Source: Clavibacter sp. (lineage in GTDB: Bacteria > Actinomycetota > Actinomycetes > Nanopelagicales > Nanopelagicaceae). Taken from it: 64,000 bases of DNA. The stretch spans positions 31,110 to 95,109 of the forward strand of contig BGOH01000008.1 in assembly GCA_003569145.1 (NCBI GenBank). The letters run 5' to 3'. Position 1 is the stretch's first letter. Every line of letters begins with the position of its first letter. The position numbers were made by a program, and so were the translations under genes. This document shows positions 54,699 through 64,000 of this stretch, one piece after another. The notes below the pieces were generated by a model. The model searched no databases. It had not been told where the DNA came from and worked only from the letters and a program-made list of their open reading frames with translations.

Positions 54699-55655
54699 TT
54701 ATCCCTGTTTTAGTTGAAGAAGAGCTTGCCTAAGTTGACTCTTTAGGGAGCTATTTACTGCAATGTTAAAGGTTATCCCAACTCCCCCATTGGTTGCGTT
54801 GTATTCCCGGCCATAAATCCCTTCAGCATCATCGAGAACGTCAATAAGTGCCCGAGATTCAAGTGCTGCTGAAACTAACTGCGAAATAGGTTTAGTCATT
54901 TGCTTTGAAACCGTTGCGACAATAATTGATTTGGTCTGTGGAATTTGAGCAAAATATTGATCTGGGATCTCTGAAATCAATTTAATTTTCCCAGCAAAAC
55001 CCTCACTTATAACCGCAACAACTGAAGGGTCTCCATCCCAAGTTGAATAAGCGATATCTACTCCACTTAATTGACTTCGCAAAGATTCAACAGAATCCGG
55101 ATAGGAGACATTCTTTATTTTTACCTTTGGAAAATTGACTCTTGCTCCTTTTGTAAAGCTTTCAAGAAGTTCAGGTTCGCTTCCAATAAATGCAATTGAT
55201 TTACGCTTTGAAAGATTCGCTGCTGCTATCCCTGCAAGATAGGCACCATGATCTTCTCTAAAATAGATATTTGAGACATTTAACTGTGCAATAGATTTGT
55301 CATTAATAATTGCAAACTGAGTCTCGGTATATTCCTTTGAAACCCTTGCTACTGTCTGTCTATATCCCGGACCAACAGCAATTATTAGGGTGTAGCCACT
55401 TTTAGCTAAAAATCGCAGCCGTGTTAGGCGATCTACTGCAGTTCCATTTGTCGGAACCTCGCGAACAAATGGTTCAACTAGTCCATACTTTTTCTTCGCA
55501 GCTTTAAGAGCTAGGTGAACTGCGTCATTGAAGGAGTTATCTCCAAGAAATCCAATGTCGTAAGCGATAGCAACTTTTGGTTCAGCGGCAATTGCTGGAG
55601 TGAATGGAGAAAATAGTGAAACAGTAAGCGCTATAAGTAGCGCCCTAGATCTCAT
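54699..55655 (-). CDS. Second BMP-family substrate-binding protein
   Basis: 318 residues with signal peptide (about 1-24, FSPFTPAIAA). BMP core: VAIAYDIGFLGDNSFNDAVHLALKAAKKKYG, VGPGYRQTVARV, and SIAFIGSEPELLESFTKGA. No permease or ATPase gene lies next to it; it may share the importer at 47-51.5 kb or act as a sensor. It is only distantly alike to the first BMP protein. trpS is three bases upstream, so the two may be cotranscribed. Confidence 0.88.
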   Translation of the reverse strand: MRSRALLIALTVSLFSPFTPAIAAEPKVAIAYDIGFLGDNSFNDAVHLALKAAKKKYGLVEPFVREVPTNGTAVDRLTRLRFLAKSGYTLIIAVGPGYRQTVARVSKEYTETQFAIINDKSIAQLNVSNIYFREDHGAYLAGIAAANLSKRKSIAFIGSEPELLESFTKGARVNFPKVKIKNVSYPDSVESLRSQLSGVDIAYSTWDGDPSVVAVISEGFAGKIKLISEIPDQYFAQIPQTKSIIVATVSKQMTKPISQLVSAALESRALIDVLDDAEGIYGREYNATNGGVGITFNIAVNSSLKSQLRQALLQLKQG

Positions 55656-55658
55656 GAC

Positions 55659-56669
55659 TTACTTGTCCTTAAAAGAGCTTGGCACCAACCCTAGAGCTGA
55701 ATATGTCTTAGCTAAAGTCTCTGCAGCAACAGCTCTAGCTTTCTGTCTTCCCTGCTCCAAGATTTTCAATAGGTGAGCTTCATCAGATAAAAGCTCCTCG
55801 GTGCGCTTCTTAACTGGGGCAAAGTATGAGGTAACTACCTCAGCTACAGCGGACTTAAAATCGCCATAGCCTTTGCCGGCAAACTCATTTTCAATATCAG
55901 AGATAGCTCTATTACTAAGGGCTGAGTGGATAGTTAAGAGGTTTGATATCCCAGGCTTTTCCTTCTCGTCAAACTTAATTTCTTTACCAGCATCAGTTAC
56001 CGCACTCTTTATCTTCTTGGCATTAACTTCTGCTGAATCCAAGATATCGATTACTCCAGAGTTTGACGCAGATGACTTACTCATCTTGGCATTTGGATCT
56101 TGGAGATCATTAATCTTTGCTGCAGATTTAATAATGTGAGCCTCTGGAATTGTGAAGGTCTGCCCATACCTTGAATTAAATCTCTGACCTAGGTCGCGAG
56201 TTAATTCAATATGTTGTCTCTGATCTTCGCCAACTGGAACTCTATTTGCTTGATAAAGCATGATGTCAGCTGCTTGAAGAATTGGATAGGTGAATAAGCC
56301 AACAACGGTTCTATCGGCACCACTCTTCTGTGATTTATCTTTAAATTGCGTCATTCGATTTGCTTCACCGAATCCCGCCATGCATTCAAGTACCCAGCCA
56401 AGCTGGTTATGTTCTGGCACATGAGATTGAATAAATAGCGTGCACTTATCTGGGTCAAGGCCAAGGGCAATTAATTGCGCTGCTGCAAGAAGGGTTCGCT
56501 TCCTTAATACTTCTGGATCTGTTTCAACTGTTAGCGCGTGAAGATCAACGACACAATAAAAAGCATCATTCTCGCTCTGCAGCTCAACCCATTGCTTGAC
56601 CGCACCTAAGTAATTACCGAGGTGAAAAGAATCTGCTGTGGGTTGAATCCCTGATAGGACGCGCTTCAT
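55659..56669 (-). CDS. trpS: Tryptophan--tRNA ligase
   Basis: Class I synthetase, 336 residues. [19 protein letters not shown] contains the HIGH-type HLGN, and PNAKMSKSS is the KMSKS loop. The [13 protein letters not shown] motif is standard for TrpRS. 13 bases downstream of the CNNM gene. Confidence 0.97.
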   Translation of the reverse strand: MKRVLSGIQPTADSFHLGNYLGAVKQWVELQSENDAFYCVVDLHALTVETDPEVLRKRTLLAAAQLIALGLDPDKCTLFIQSHVPEHNQLGWVLECMAGFGEANRMTQFKDKSQKSGADRTVVGLFTYPILQAADIMLYQANRVPVGEDQRQHIELTRDLGQRFNSRYGQTFTIPEAHIIKSAAKINDLQDPNAKMSKSSASNSGVIDILDSAEVNAKKIKSAVTDAGKEIKFDEKEKPGISNLLTIHSALSNRAISDIENEFAGKGYGDFKSAVAEVVTSYFAPVKKRTEELLSDEAHLLKILEQGRQKARAVAAETLAKTYSALGLVPSSFKDK

Positions 56670-56681
56670 GGCCCTATCTTC

Positions 56682-58007
56682 TCAATTTTTATCTTGAGTA
56701 TGTAATTTTGAGATTAAGACAGTCCCAACGCGCTTGCCCTCTAAACTCAAGACTGTCAGCCTCATCCCGGCTAGATGGATGACATCATGCAGTTGCGGGA
56801 TTCTTCCCAGTTCATGCATCACATAGCCGCTTAGAGTTTCATAGGGACCCTCTGGGATTTCAATGCCAGTCTGCTCAGCTAAATCCTCAAGTGAAATCAG
56901 AGCATCAATTTCATAGTCACCGGTGCGACTCTGATTTGAGACTTCAACCTCATGGCCATCATATTCATCATGAATATCACCGATTAAGGTCTCAACTAAG
57001 TCCTCTAAAGTAACAATTCCATCAGTTCCGCCATATTCATCAAGAACTATCGCAATTTGCTGACGAGCAGCGCGCATCTCAGATAGTGCAGGCAGAACAC
57101 CTTTAGTTCCAGGCAAGAACATAATGCTACGAACCAAATTCATAATAGCTATGCCTTTTCCTGAATGTTCAGGATCAAGAAGATCTCTCACATGGATAAA
57201 GCCAATGACTTCATCACTACTTCCCCGAACCACTGGATATCGTGAGTGAGCCTTCTCAACTGCCATCAAAATGGCATCACTGACTAGTAAATTGGCATCA
57301 AGGAAATCAACTTCAGTTCTTGGCACCATAACTTCATGAACGAGACGCTCACTTGCATTAAAGACCTCTTCAACAATATCGCGCTCTTCTTCTGTTAGCG
57401 CTTTATGGCCAGTTACTAGATCCACTAGCTCTTCTTCAGAGATATCTTCGCGAGATGCCTTTGGATCAATTCCAAATAGCTTCAATACTAAATCGGATGA
57501 GTGTGAGAGTAGCCAAATTAAAGGACGAAATAAGCGAGCAGTCACAGATACCGGAGTAACCACAAAGAGTGCAATCTTTTCACTGGAGTGAAGCGCCACT
57601 CGCTTTGGCACTAACTCACCAAAAACTAGCGAGAAGTAGGCAATAACAAGTGTTAAGCCAACTAAAGAAATGTTTTCACTTATTGAATTACTCAATCCAG
57701 CATCTTCAAGTGCAGGAATTAAGTAATCTCCTAGGCGATCTGCGCCAAAGGCTGCTGAGAGAAATCCACTAAAGGTCACTCCAACTTGAACTGCCGCTAG
57801 AAAGCGATTTGGGTGTGAGGCCAGATCGGCAACCTTTGCCCCTCGTTTGCTCTTTTCAGCAAGGGCCTTTAACTGACCCTCCCTAAGTGAGATCAGGGCA
57901 ATTTCAGCAGCGACAAAGAGCGCCCCAAGGGCGATAAAGAAGGCTACGACCGAGATATCTAAAGCTAGGTCTTGAAGGGTAAAAGGGTTAGCACCACCAG
58001 GGTCCAT
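56682..58007 (-). CDS. CNNM/hemolysin-C family protein with CBS and CorC domains
   Basis: 441 residues: CNNM domain with four membrane segments (about 17-160), paired CBS domains around EVMVPRTEVDFLD and RYPVVRGSSDEVIGFIHVRDLL, then a CorC/HlyC domain (DYEIDALISLEDLAEQTG). Implicated in Mg/Co efflux or tolerance in other bacteria. Divergent from the msiK-like gene. Confidence 0.9.
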   Translation of the reverse strand: MDPGGANPFTLQDLALDISVVAFFIALGALFVAAEIALISLREGQLKALAEKSKRGAKVADLASHPNRFLAAVQVGVTFSGFLSAAFGADRLGDYLIPALEDAGLSNSISENISLVGLTLVIAYFSLVFGELVPKRVALHSSEKIALFVVTPVSVTARLFRPLIWLLSHSSDLVLKLFGIDPKASREDISEEELVDLVTGHKALTEEERDIVEEVFNASERLVHEVMVPRTEVDFLDANLLVSDAILMAVEKAHSRYPVVRGSSDEVIGFIHVRDLLDPEHSGKGIAIMNLVRSIMFLPGTKGVLPALSEMRAARQQIAIVLDEYGGTDGIVTLEDLVETLIGDIHDEYDGHEVEVSNQSRTGDYEIDALISLEDLAEQTGIEIPEGPYETLSGYVMHELGRIPQLHDVIHLAGMRLTVLSLEGKRVGTVLISKLHTQDKN

Positions 58008-58054
58008 TAGGGCTCTAGGGTATAAGAGGTAGTGCCTTTGAGGCTAAATAACGC

Positions 58055-58177
58055 CTAACCACCCCTTTCCCCACGCTCAACTCGGCGCTACTCTTCGCCC
58101 AGCCACGTAAGTGGACTTGCTTCATCCAACGGATCGTCGGGCACGTACCTGCCCGGAGAAGGAAGAGAGAAAAAGAA
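58055..58177 (+). promoter_or_regulatory. Structured 5' leader of the sugar-ABC ATPase gene, candidate msiK RNA motif
   Basis: Three hairpins: GGCG/CGCC (58084-58087 with 58096-58099), CCAC-GTAA-GTGG with a GNRA-type tetraloop (58103-58114), and CGGGCA/TGCCCG (58138-58143 with 58150-58155). The last stem touches GGAG (58155-58158), about 20 bases before the ATG. The msiK motif is a known conserved cis-acting RNA upstream of msiK genes in actinobacteria; the context matches, but I could not compare with its consensus. Upstream boundary is approximate. Confidence 0.55.
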
Positions 58178-59260
58178 ATGGCATCAGTTGTATTTAAAGA
58201 TGCATCACGCATCTATCCTGGAACAAGCGCTCCTGCAGTCGATAAATTAAATCTCACCGTCAATGATGGTGAGTTTTTGGTTTTAGTAGGACCTTCAGGA
58301 TGTGGAAAGTCAACATCACTTCGAATGCTTGCCGGATTAGAAGAAATTGATAACGGCGCAATTTATATCGGAGATCGGGAAGTAACAAATGTCGCTCCTA
58401 AAGACCGCGATATTGCAATGGTCTTCCAGTCATATGCGCTCTATCCCCATATGACAGTTGCTGAAAATATGGGCTTTGCTCTAAAAATTGCTGGCGTTGC
58501 TAAAGAAGAACGTGAACGCCGCGTTTTAGATGCAGCCAAACTATTAGATCTTGAACCATACCTAGAGCGTAAGCCAAAGGCGCTATCAGGTGGTCAGCGC
58601 CAGAGAGTTGCTATGGGTCGCGCCATTGTTCGCGAACCTCAGGTCTTCTTAATGGATGAACCTCTTTCAAACTTAGATGCAAAACTTCGTGTTGCAACTC
58701 GTACCCAGATCGCAGCGCTACAGCGCCGCCTTGGAATTACTACGGTTTATGTCACACATGACCAGGTAGAGGCTATGACCATGGGTGATCGCGTAGCAGT
58801 TCTTAAAGATGGACTTTTGCAGCAAGTTGATACCCCAAGAAATCTCTATGACAACCCAGCAAATGCTTTCGTTGCAGGCTTTATTGGCTCACCTGCTATG
58901 AACCTACTAACGGTTCCAGTATCTGGCGGTAAAGCAAAGCTTGGAAATCTAGATGTAGATGTTCCATCATCGGCAGGCGCCTCAGTCACTGTTGGTATCC
59001 GCCCAGAAGGATTTAGCTCATCAAGTAAGGGCTTTGATGTTGTTGTTGAAGTCGTTGAAGAACTTGGCGCTGATGCATTCGTCTATGGCAAGCCAGCTGA
59101 TTCAAATGTGAAGTTTGCTAACGCTAGCGATGAAGGAGCTCAAATCATTCTTCGTTGGGACCCAAAGAGTCCTCCAAAGCCAGGACAAACTGTCACTGTT
59201 ACAGCTAAGGCTGAGGCTGTCCATCTATTTAGCACTGCAGATGGCAAGCGTATTAAGTAG
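58178..59260 (+). CDS. Sugar ABC transporter ATP-binding protein (MsiK/UgpC type)
   Basis: 360 residues. Walker [10 protein letters not shown] (about 38-46), Q-loop [12 protein letters not shown], signature [14 protein letters not shown], Walker [14 protein letters not shown], and a C-terminal TOBE/MOP domain (about 240-355). MsiK-type ATPases serve several sugar importers in actinobacteria, whose permeases are elsewhere; none is next to this gene. Followed by a strong terminator. Confidence 0.92.
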   Translation: MASVVFKDASRIYPGTSAPAVDKLNLTVNDGEFLVLVGPSGCGKSTSLRMLAGLEEIDNGAIYIGDREVTNVAPKDRDIAMVFQSYALYPHMTVAENMGFALKIAGVAKEERERRVLDAAKLLDLEPYLERKPKALSGGQRQRVAMGRAIVREPQVFLMDEPLSNLDAKLRVATRTQIAALQRRLGITTVYVTHDQVEAMTMGDRVAVLKDGLLQQVDTPRNLYDNPANAFVAGFIGSPAMNLLTVPVSGGKAKLGNLDVDVPSSAGASVTVGIRPEGFSSSSKGFDVVVEVVEELGADAFVYGKPADSNVKFANASDEGAQIILRWDPKSPPKPGQTVTVTAKAEAVHLFSTADGKRIK

Positions 59261-59272
59261 TTAAAACGCATT

Positions 59273-59302
59273 AAAAAAGCCCCCATAACCGGGGGCTTTT
59301 TT
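59273..59302. terminator. Bidirectional Rho-independent terminator between the ABC ATPase gene and icd
   Basis: AAAAAAGCCCCC (59273-59284) pairs perfectly with GGGGGCTTTTTT (59291-59302) around loop ATAACC. T-runs on both strands make it suitable for the convergent ABC ATPase and icd genes. Confidence 0.92.
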
Positions 59303-59317
59303 ATTTCCTAATTTCTC

Positions 59318-60532
59318 CTACTTCATTTCCTTCTGCAGATTCTCATCAATTGCTGCAAGGAACTCTTGAGTGTTTAACCAAGGAGCATCACTACTAATCA
59401 AAAGTGCAAGATCTTTAGTCATCTTTCCGCTCTCAACTGTTTCAATACAGACTCTCTCAAGTGAGCTAGCAAACTTGCCTAACTCTGGAGTGTTATCCAG
59501 CTTTGCGCGGTGTTGTAGCCCTTGAGTCCAAGCAAAGATTGAGGCAATTGGATTAGTTGAGGTTGGCTTGCCAGCTTGATGATCGCGGTAATGGCGAGTA
59601 ACTGTGCCATGAGCAGCTTCTGCCTCAACAGTTCTGCCATCTGGTGACATAAGAACTGATGTCATAAGACCAAGTGAGCCATAGCCTTGCGCCACGGTAT
59701 CTGACTGAACATCGCCGTCATAGTTCTTGCAAGCCCAGATGTAGCCACCTTCCCAGCGAAGAGAGGTTGCAACCATGTCATCAATTAGCCGATGATCATA
59801 TTCCAGACCTAATCTATCGAACTCTGTCTTAAACTCTTTTTCAAAAACTTCAGCAAAGATATCTTTGAATCGTCCATCATAAGCCTTCAAAATAGTGTTC
59901 TTAGTTGAGAGATAAACTGGATACTTTCGAGCGATTCCATAATTAAATGAAGCTCTAGCAAAATCACGAATTGAATCATCAAGGTTATACATCGCCATAG
60001 CAACACCGGATGATGGGAAATCAAAAACATTGAACTCCATTGGAGCAGAGCCATCTTCTGGACTAAAAGTTACAGTGAGCTTTCCAGGACCTGGAACTCT
60101 AAAATCTGTTGCGCGATATTGATCTCCATAGGCATGACGGCCAATAACAATTGGTTTGCTCCAATGAGGAACTAGCCTTGGAACATTCTTAATAATAATT
60201 GGCTCACGGAAAATTACTCCACCTAGAATATTTCGAATTGTTCCATTAGGTGATTTCCACATTTTCTTTAATGAGAACTCTTTTACTCTTGCCTCATCAG
60301 GGGTGATGGTGGCGCACTTAACGCCAACTCCATGCTTCTGGATGGCTTTGGCGCTATCAATAGTTACTTGATCATCTGTGGCATCACGGTGCTGGATACC
60401 TAGATCGTAATATTCCAAATTGATATCAAGATAAGGCAAGATCAACTGCTTCTTAATAAAGTCCCAGATGATTCGAGTCATCTCATCGCCATCAAGCTCG
60501 ACAACGCTGCCTTGCACCTTTATCTTGCTCAT
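59318..60532 (-). CDS. icd: NADP-dependent isocitrate dehydrogenase
   Basis: TCA-cycle enzyme making 2-oxoglutarate. 404 residues, the homodimeric type (Type II). The catalytic region [12 protein letters not shown], the metal-binding [20 protein letters not shown] with the NADP site below it ([26 protein letters not shown]) are intact. Located in an operon-like run with mdh. Confidence 0.96.
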   Translation of the reverse strand: MSKIKVQGSVVELDGDEMTRIIWDFIKKQLILPYLDINLEYYDLGIQHRDATDDQVTIDSAKAIQKHGVGVKCATITPDEARVKEFSLKKMWKSPNGTIRNILGGVIFREPIIIKNVPRLVPHWSKPIVIGRHAYGDQYRATDFRVPGPGKLTVTFSPEDGSAPMEFNVFDFPSSGVAMAMYNLDDSIRDFARASFNYGIARKYPVYLSTKNTILKAYDGRFKDIFAEVFEKEFKTEFDRLGLEYDHRLIDDMVATSLRWEGGYIWACKNYDGDVQSDTVAQGYGSLGLMTSVLMSPDGRTVEAEAAHGTVTRHYRDHQAGKPTSTNPIASIFAWTQGLQHRAKLDNTPELGKFASSLERVCIETVESGKMTKDLALLISSDAPWLNTQEFLAAIDENLQKEMK

Positions 60533-60564
60533 CTATCTATCTGCCTCTCTTGATGTTTGCCTGT

Positions 60565-61521
60565 TTATAGATCTTTTACATCTGCTTGCTTGGCGCGAAC
60601 TGCTTCAGCAGCCACTTTAAGCTCAGCTAATTCAGTCGCAGTTAAATCACTTTCAACAACTTTAGTAATTCCAGCTCTACCAATTTGGGCTTCAACTCCT
60701 AGATAAACCCCAGTAATTGAGTACTGGCCATCCACCCAAGCACAGACTGGCATTACCTCACCAGAATCCTGAATTACTGCTTTTGCCATCCGAGCAGCTG
60801 CAGCTGATGGCGCGTAGTAAGCAGAGCCCGTCTTTAAGAGGGCGACAACTTCTGCCCCGCCATTTCTAGTCCGTGTCACTAGCTCTTGAATTTCAGCATC
60901 GCTTAACTTTGTAGATAGCGCAGCGCCATCTACTGTGCAGCGAGATGGAATTGGAACCATCGTCTCTCCATGGCTTCCTAGAGTTAAAGTCTTTACCGAT
61001 GCAACTGGCACATTGAGTTTTTCCGCCACAAAGTGAGTAAAGCGAGCAGTATCAAGCATTCCTGCTTGCCCCATAACTCTTTGATAAGGAAACTTGGTAG
61101 CAATTTGCGCAAGAGCTGTCATCTCATCTAGTGGGTTAGAAACAACAATGACGACAGCATTTGGTGAGTGCTTAGCAATATTTTCTGCAACTCCTCGAAC
61201 GATTCCTGCATTAACACCAATTAGATCCATTCGAGACATTCCAGGTTTTCTAGGAAGTCCTGCGGTAATAATTACTACATCAGATCCTGCAGTTGCTTCA
61301 TATCCTTTGCCGTCAGTAGTAGTTGTTGCTCCAATAACTCTGCTTTCAAAACCTTCAATGGATCGTGATTGATTAATATCAAGGGCAAGACCTTCGGGTT
61401 TTCCATCCAAAATATCTGTTAAAACGACGCTTTCAAAGATGTCATATTCAGCAAGACGTAGCGCTGTGGTTGAACCATAGAAACCAGCTCCGACTACCGT
61501 TACTTTTCCAGATCTACTCAT
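60565..61521 (-). CDS. mdh: Malate dehydrogenase (LDH-like)
   Basis: 318 residues. NAD-binding VVGAGFYGSTTALRLAE (about 10-26), substrate Arg in LPRKPGMSR, and active-site His in LGSHGETMVPI. The second Arg cluster is in the DTARF region. An LDH-like MDH, not the actinobacterial long form. Beside icd and near sucD: TCA-cycle cluster. Confidence 0.94.
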   Translation of the reverse strand: MSRSGKVTVVGAGFYGSTTALRLAEYDIFESVVLTDILDGKPEGLALDINQSRSIEGFESRVIGATTTTDGKGYEATAGSDVVIITAGLPRKPGMSRMDLIGVNAGIVRGVAENIAKHSPNAVVIVVSNPLDEMTALAQIATKFPYQRVMGQAGMLDTARFTHFVAEKLNVPVASVKTLTLGSHGETMVPIPSRCTVDGAALSTKLSDAEIQELVTRTRNGGAEVVALLKTGSAYYAPSAAAARMAKAVIQDSGEVMPVCAWVDGQYSITGVYLGVEAQIGRAGITKVVESDLTATELAELKVAAEAVRAKQADVKDL

Positions 61522-61538
61522 GGCGCGAAACCTACCTT

Positions 61539-61751
61539 CTATCCTCTAGGAAGCGCCAATGCGATGGCGATTAGCGCGATAACTAGTGCGATAGGAATCA
61601 CTTTCTGAATTGGACGCATCGTGGCAATATCTCGGCTTAGAAAGAGTATGAAGCCAGCGGCAATAATTAGCGCTCCGATTCGAACTGAAAGCAGCGCTCC
61701 AGTTAATACCCCAGAGAGAGCCAGGGCATAGGAAATTTGCTTGATATTCAC
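61539..61751 (-). CDS. DUF3017 small membrane protein
   Basis: 70 residues with two or three hydrophobic segments (about 7-24, 26-40, 50-66). The position between mdh and folD is the position of DUF3017 in other actinobacteria (Rv3355c next to folD). Sequence is not strongly diagnostic. Function unknown. Confidence 0.7.
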   Translation of the reverse strand: MNIKQISYALALSGVLTGALLSVRIGALIIAAGFILFLSRDIATMRPIQKVIPIALVIALIAIALALPRG

Positions 61752-61758
61752 CTTGGCT

Positions 61759-62595
61759 TTAATCCTTATGTAGCGCTAATAGATTAGACAATAACATCGC
61801 CCTTGTCATTGGCCCTACCCCACCCGGCATTGGAGCAAACGCGCTCGCTACTTTCATCACTTCAGGATCAATATCTCCCACTAAACCTTCTGAAGTTCTA
61901 GTAATTCCCACATCAATTGCAACAACGCCTTCTTTAACCATATCTGCGGTGAGAAAGTGAGCCTTTCCAAGGGCAGCTATAACAACATCGGCTCGCTTAG
62001 TATGAGACTTGATATCGCTACTCTTACTATGAACAATTGTTACGGTGGCATCGATGCCTTTGCTTGAAAGCAAAAGACTTAACGGTCTTCCAACAGTTGT
62101 GCCTCGACCAATAATTACTACTTCTTTACCGATTAGAGAAATTTCATTTCGTCCAAGAAGCTCAACAATTGCTCTAGGTGTGCAAGGAATTACCCCGCCT
62201 TGAGAAAGAACTAGCTTGCCTAGGTTTATTGGGTGAAGTCCATCAGCATCTTTATCTGGATCAATTGCACTTAAGACTTTATTTGTATCAATATGAGCTG
62301 GTAGTGGAAGTTGAACAATGAAACCTGAGCAATCTTTAGAGCTATTTAGATTATTTATTTCACTTAATAACTCGGTTTGGCTAACAGTTTGTGGCAGTTC
62401 GATTCGTATTGAATTGATTCCTACTTGGCTGCAATCTCTATGTTTTCCATCTACATAGGAGCGTGAACCAGGATCTTCTCCAACTAGTACTGTAGCTAGA
62501 CCAGGCCTATTTTTTAGCTTTGCCACTTTCAGAGCAACCTCTTGCCTAATAGCTTTGGCTGCTGCAACGCCATCTAATACTTTTGCTTGGGCCAT
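61759..62595 (-). CDS. folD: Bifunctional methylenetetrahydrofolate dehydrogenase/cyclohydrolase
   Basis: 278 residues. Catalytic Lys in the YVDGKHRDCSQVGI region, signature GFIVQLPLPAHIDTNKVLSAIDPDKDADGLHPINLG, NADP-binding VIIGRGTTVGRPLSLLL and PMPGGVGPMTRAML. One-carbon metabolism for purines and methionine. In relatives purN and purH lie between this gene and the DUF6350 gene; both are missing here. Confidence 0.96.
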   Translation of the reverse strand: MAQAKVLDGVAAAKAIRQEVALKVAKLKNRPGLATVLVGEDPGSRSYVDGKHRDCSQVGINSIRIELPQTVSQTELLSEINNLNSSKDCSGFIVQLPLPAHIDTNKVLSAIDPDKDADGLHPINLGKLVLSQGGVIPCTPRAIVELLGRNEISLIGKEVVIIGRGTTVGRPLSLLLSSKGIDATVTIVHSKSSDIKSHTKRADVVIAALGKAHFLTADMVKEGVVAIDVGITRTSEGLVGDIDPEVMKVASAFAPMPGGVGPMTRAMLLSNLLALHKD

Positions 62596-62624
62596 GGTCC
62601 TATTCTAGTTCGAAAGAAGTAGCG

Positions 62625-63765
62625 CTATTTCGCGGCCCTAAAGTTGCGCACCTTCGAAATAACTACTGGCGTATATAGAAATATTGCCACTCCTAGGCCA
62701 ATTTCAAGGCAAAGAGCTAGGGGCATTAAATACCAATGGGGACCAACTGATTCAAGATTTGGCGATAAGAGCTCGCCACTTGATGCCCGAGCAATAAACA
62801 AAGTCATCCCAACTATAAAGCCAAAAAGGGCCAGGAAAAATCCCCGTAGCTCAACCTGGTCTTGATATTTACTCACTCCATATTTGCCCATGACAATTCC
62901 AAGTCCAACAATAACTAATGCCAGTAATATAAAGAGCGGCCTGCGCACCCACTGGCAGTCCACCAAGTAGTGAGATTGCTGGAATTTCATCAAGGCGATG
63001 AACAAAAGGATTTAACCAAGTCCCATCGCCTATTACCACGCCACTTCCAGCAATATAGCTAAGGGTTTGCTATAAAGAAGTTTGGCAAGTAAAGAATTTG
63101 AATAACTAAGAATGCCAACCCACCAAAGACACCAGGCTCAATAACTCTGGTTAAATCAATTACAGTATCAAAATGCCAAAATAAGTGAGAAGCTAAAAAC
63201 TAATCCCGAAAATCCAATTAGAGCCAATAAAAGAAGCGTTGCTAATTTAAGAGCGCGCTGCCAGGGAAATTGAATACCGTGATTTGGAAGAAGATTGCTT
63301 GCAATAAATCCTGAAACTGCTGAAACAATAAAAAGAATTGGAAAGACAATGTAGAAGGGCGCCTTTACCGTGCTTCCAAGCGAGGCAAGTGAAAGCAAAG
63401 TTCCTAAAATGCTATACGCAAATGAAAGTGCCCATACGTGGGCTCTCTTATCACTTGACCTACTTGCGTCAAGCTTTTCGCTCATTCGGAGCAAGGAATT
63501 TTTAATCACAAAAAATGAATTATCAAAGCTCCGATTGGAAAGAAGGTTAAGCGACCAGAGATAGTTTCATTTGAAAGTGATAGATCCAGTGGAATGTGAT
63601 GGGCAATAAGAAAAACCAGATTGCAGCGCGCATTGGATCTGCGGTATTTCCAGTAGAGCTACCAGCTGTCGCCCAGGTAATAAGTGAGATAAAGGCCAGC
63701 GGAAGAAGAATTAAAGTTATGCCTCTAACGCCTTGGCCGAAAGCAACTTTCAGCAGTGGCAACAT
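62625..63765 (-). pseudogene. DUF6350 membrane protein gene, several indels
   Basis: A membrane-protein gene between sucD and folD, the position of DUF6350 in other actinobacteria. Pieces in order: MLPLLKVAFGQGVRGITL up to about 63600, then a frame change to AHHIPLDLSLSNETISGRLTFF, another at 63510-63515 (T6 run on the coding strand), another at about 63176-63190 (to WHFDTVIDLTRVIEPG), another at 63059-63080 (to LSYIAGSGVVIGDG), and a fifth at 62935-62950. Two changes are net -1 and three are net +1 (or -2). Each segment is otherwise open. Confidence 0.75.
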
Positions 63766-63779
63766 CTCTTTATTCTTGC

Positions 63780-64000
63780 TTATCCTTTAAGAATTGCCCG
63801 GAGCAGTTCTGCAGTCTGACTTGGTGTCTTTCCAACTTTAACCCCAGCTGCCTCTAGCGCAACCTTCTTTGCCTCTGCTGTTCCAGAAGAGCCAGAGACA
63901 ATAGCTCCTGCATGTCCCATAGTTTTTCCTTCAGGTGCGGTGAAGCCTGCAACATATCCAACTACTGGCTTTGTCACATACTCTTTAATAAATGCTGCCG
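63780..64000 (-). CDS. sucD: Succinyl-CoA synthetase alpha subunit, C-terminal part (cut by window edge)
   Basis: TCA-cycle substrate-level phosphorylation enzyme; only the last 73 or so residues lie in the window. The reading continues upstream to the edge ([36 protein letters not shown]), which is the ligase fold of SucD near its end, with the GHAGAI motif. Ends in [19 protein letters not shown]. Rest of the gene and sucC should be outside. Confidence 0.93.
   Translation of the reverse strand, partial: AAFIKEYVTKPVVGYVAGFTAPEGKTMGHAGAIVSGSSGTAEAKKVALEAAGVKVGKTPSQTAELLRAILKG

Noticed and set aside
1..64000. CRISPR array, IS elements, prophage, tRNA or rRNA genes
   Set aside because: I looked through the intergenic stretches and saw no regularly spaced repeats, transposase or integrase genes, or cloverleaf-like sequence. 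The longest intergenic stretch is about 257 bases.

Overview
The window looks like a gene-dense stretch of a small, moderately low-GC actinobacterial genome. It carries actinobacterial signatures: a WhiB regulator, the MtrA/MtrB pair, mycothiol deacetylase MshB, DUF3499, DUF3117, DUF3107 and DUF3017 proteins, a 7Fe-type ferredoxin beside dapC, an Rv3235-family protein beside secA, and a shared sugar-ABC ATPase. Several blocks follow gene orders I know from Mycobacterium and Streptomyces, with neighbours deleted. The compaction, very short intergenic gaps, overlapping convergent genes and heavy nucleoside-salvage content fit a streamlined freshwater actinobacterium of the acI (Nanopelagicales) type. 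That placement is inference.

Layout. 1-7.9 kb: a partial SAF-domain protein, an Rv3235-like gene, then secA, comF, mtrB, mtrA and ahcY on the minus strand. 7.9-14.5 kb: phosphomannomutase, DUF3499, DUF5719, a large membrane glycosyltransferase and whiB. 14.6-20.7 kb: sugar nucleotidyltransferase, dapC (no ordinary start codon), ferredoxin, cysS, a DUF6113-like membrane protein, mshB, TetR and DUF3107. 20.7-31.5 kb: coupled runs including a ParA-like ATPase with an MpaB-like protein, MarC, PHP, EamA, a MgtE-N/CBS protein, DUF1003, mrp, tatB, an O-methyltransferase, pepA, DUF3117, a 68-residue protein that is only sigma region 4, SRPBCC and LOG. 31.5-37.9 kb: dapD, SpoIID/LytB, GT2, LCP, a frameshifted ugd and maf.

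37.8-54.7 kb is a nucleoside and deoxynucleoside catabolism island. One arm has a phosphohexomutase-family enzyme, deoC, a two-gene arrangement resembling a split ALDH16, deoA and cdd. The other has a BMP-type nucleoside ABC importer, a methylthioinosine-phosphorylase-like enzyme, an MtaD-like deaminase, MtnA and a class II aldolase. Together these can be read as import of nucleosides, cleavage to pentose 1-phosphates, and aldol cleavage to triose phosphate plus a two-carbon aldehyde. For 5'-methylthio- or 5'-deoxy-nucleosides this matches the DHAP-shunt logic.

54.7-64 kb: a second BMP-family binding protein, trpS, a CNNM/CBS protein, an msiK-like ATPase with a structured leader, then icd, mdh, DUF3017, folD, a badly broken DUF6350 membrane-protein gene and the 5' part of sucD.

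Five genes are broken by indels (ugd, nucleoside permease 1, mtaD, a DUF985 cupin and DUF6350). Three lie in one operon. I cannot tell real mutation from assembly error without reads. No tRNA, rRNA, CRISPR array, insertion sequence or prophage was recognised, and no stretch over 300 bases lacks a gene.
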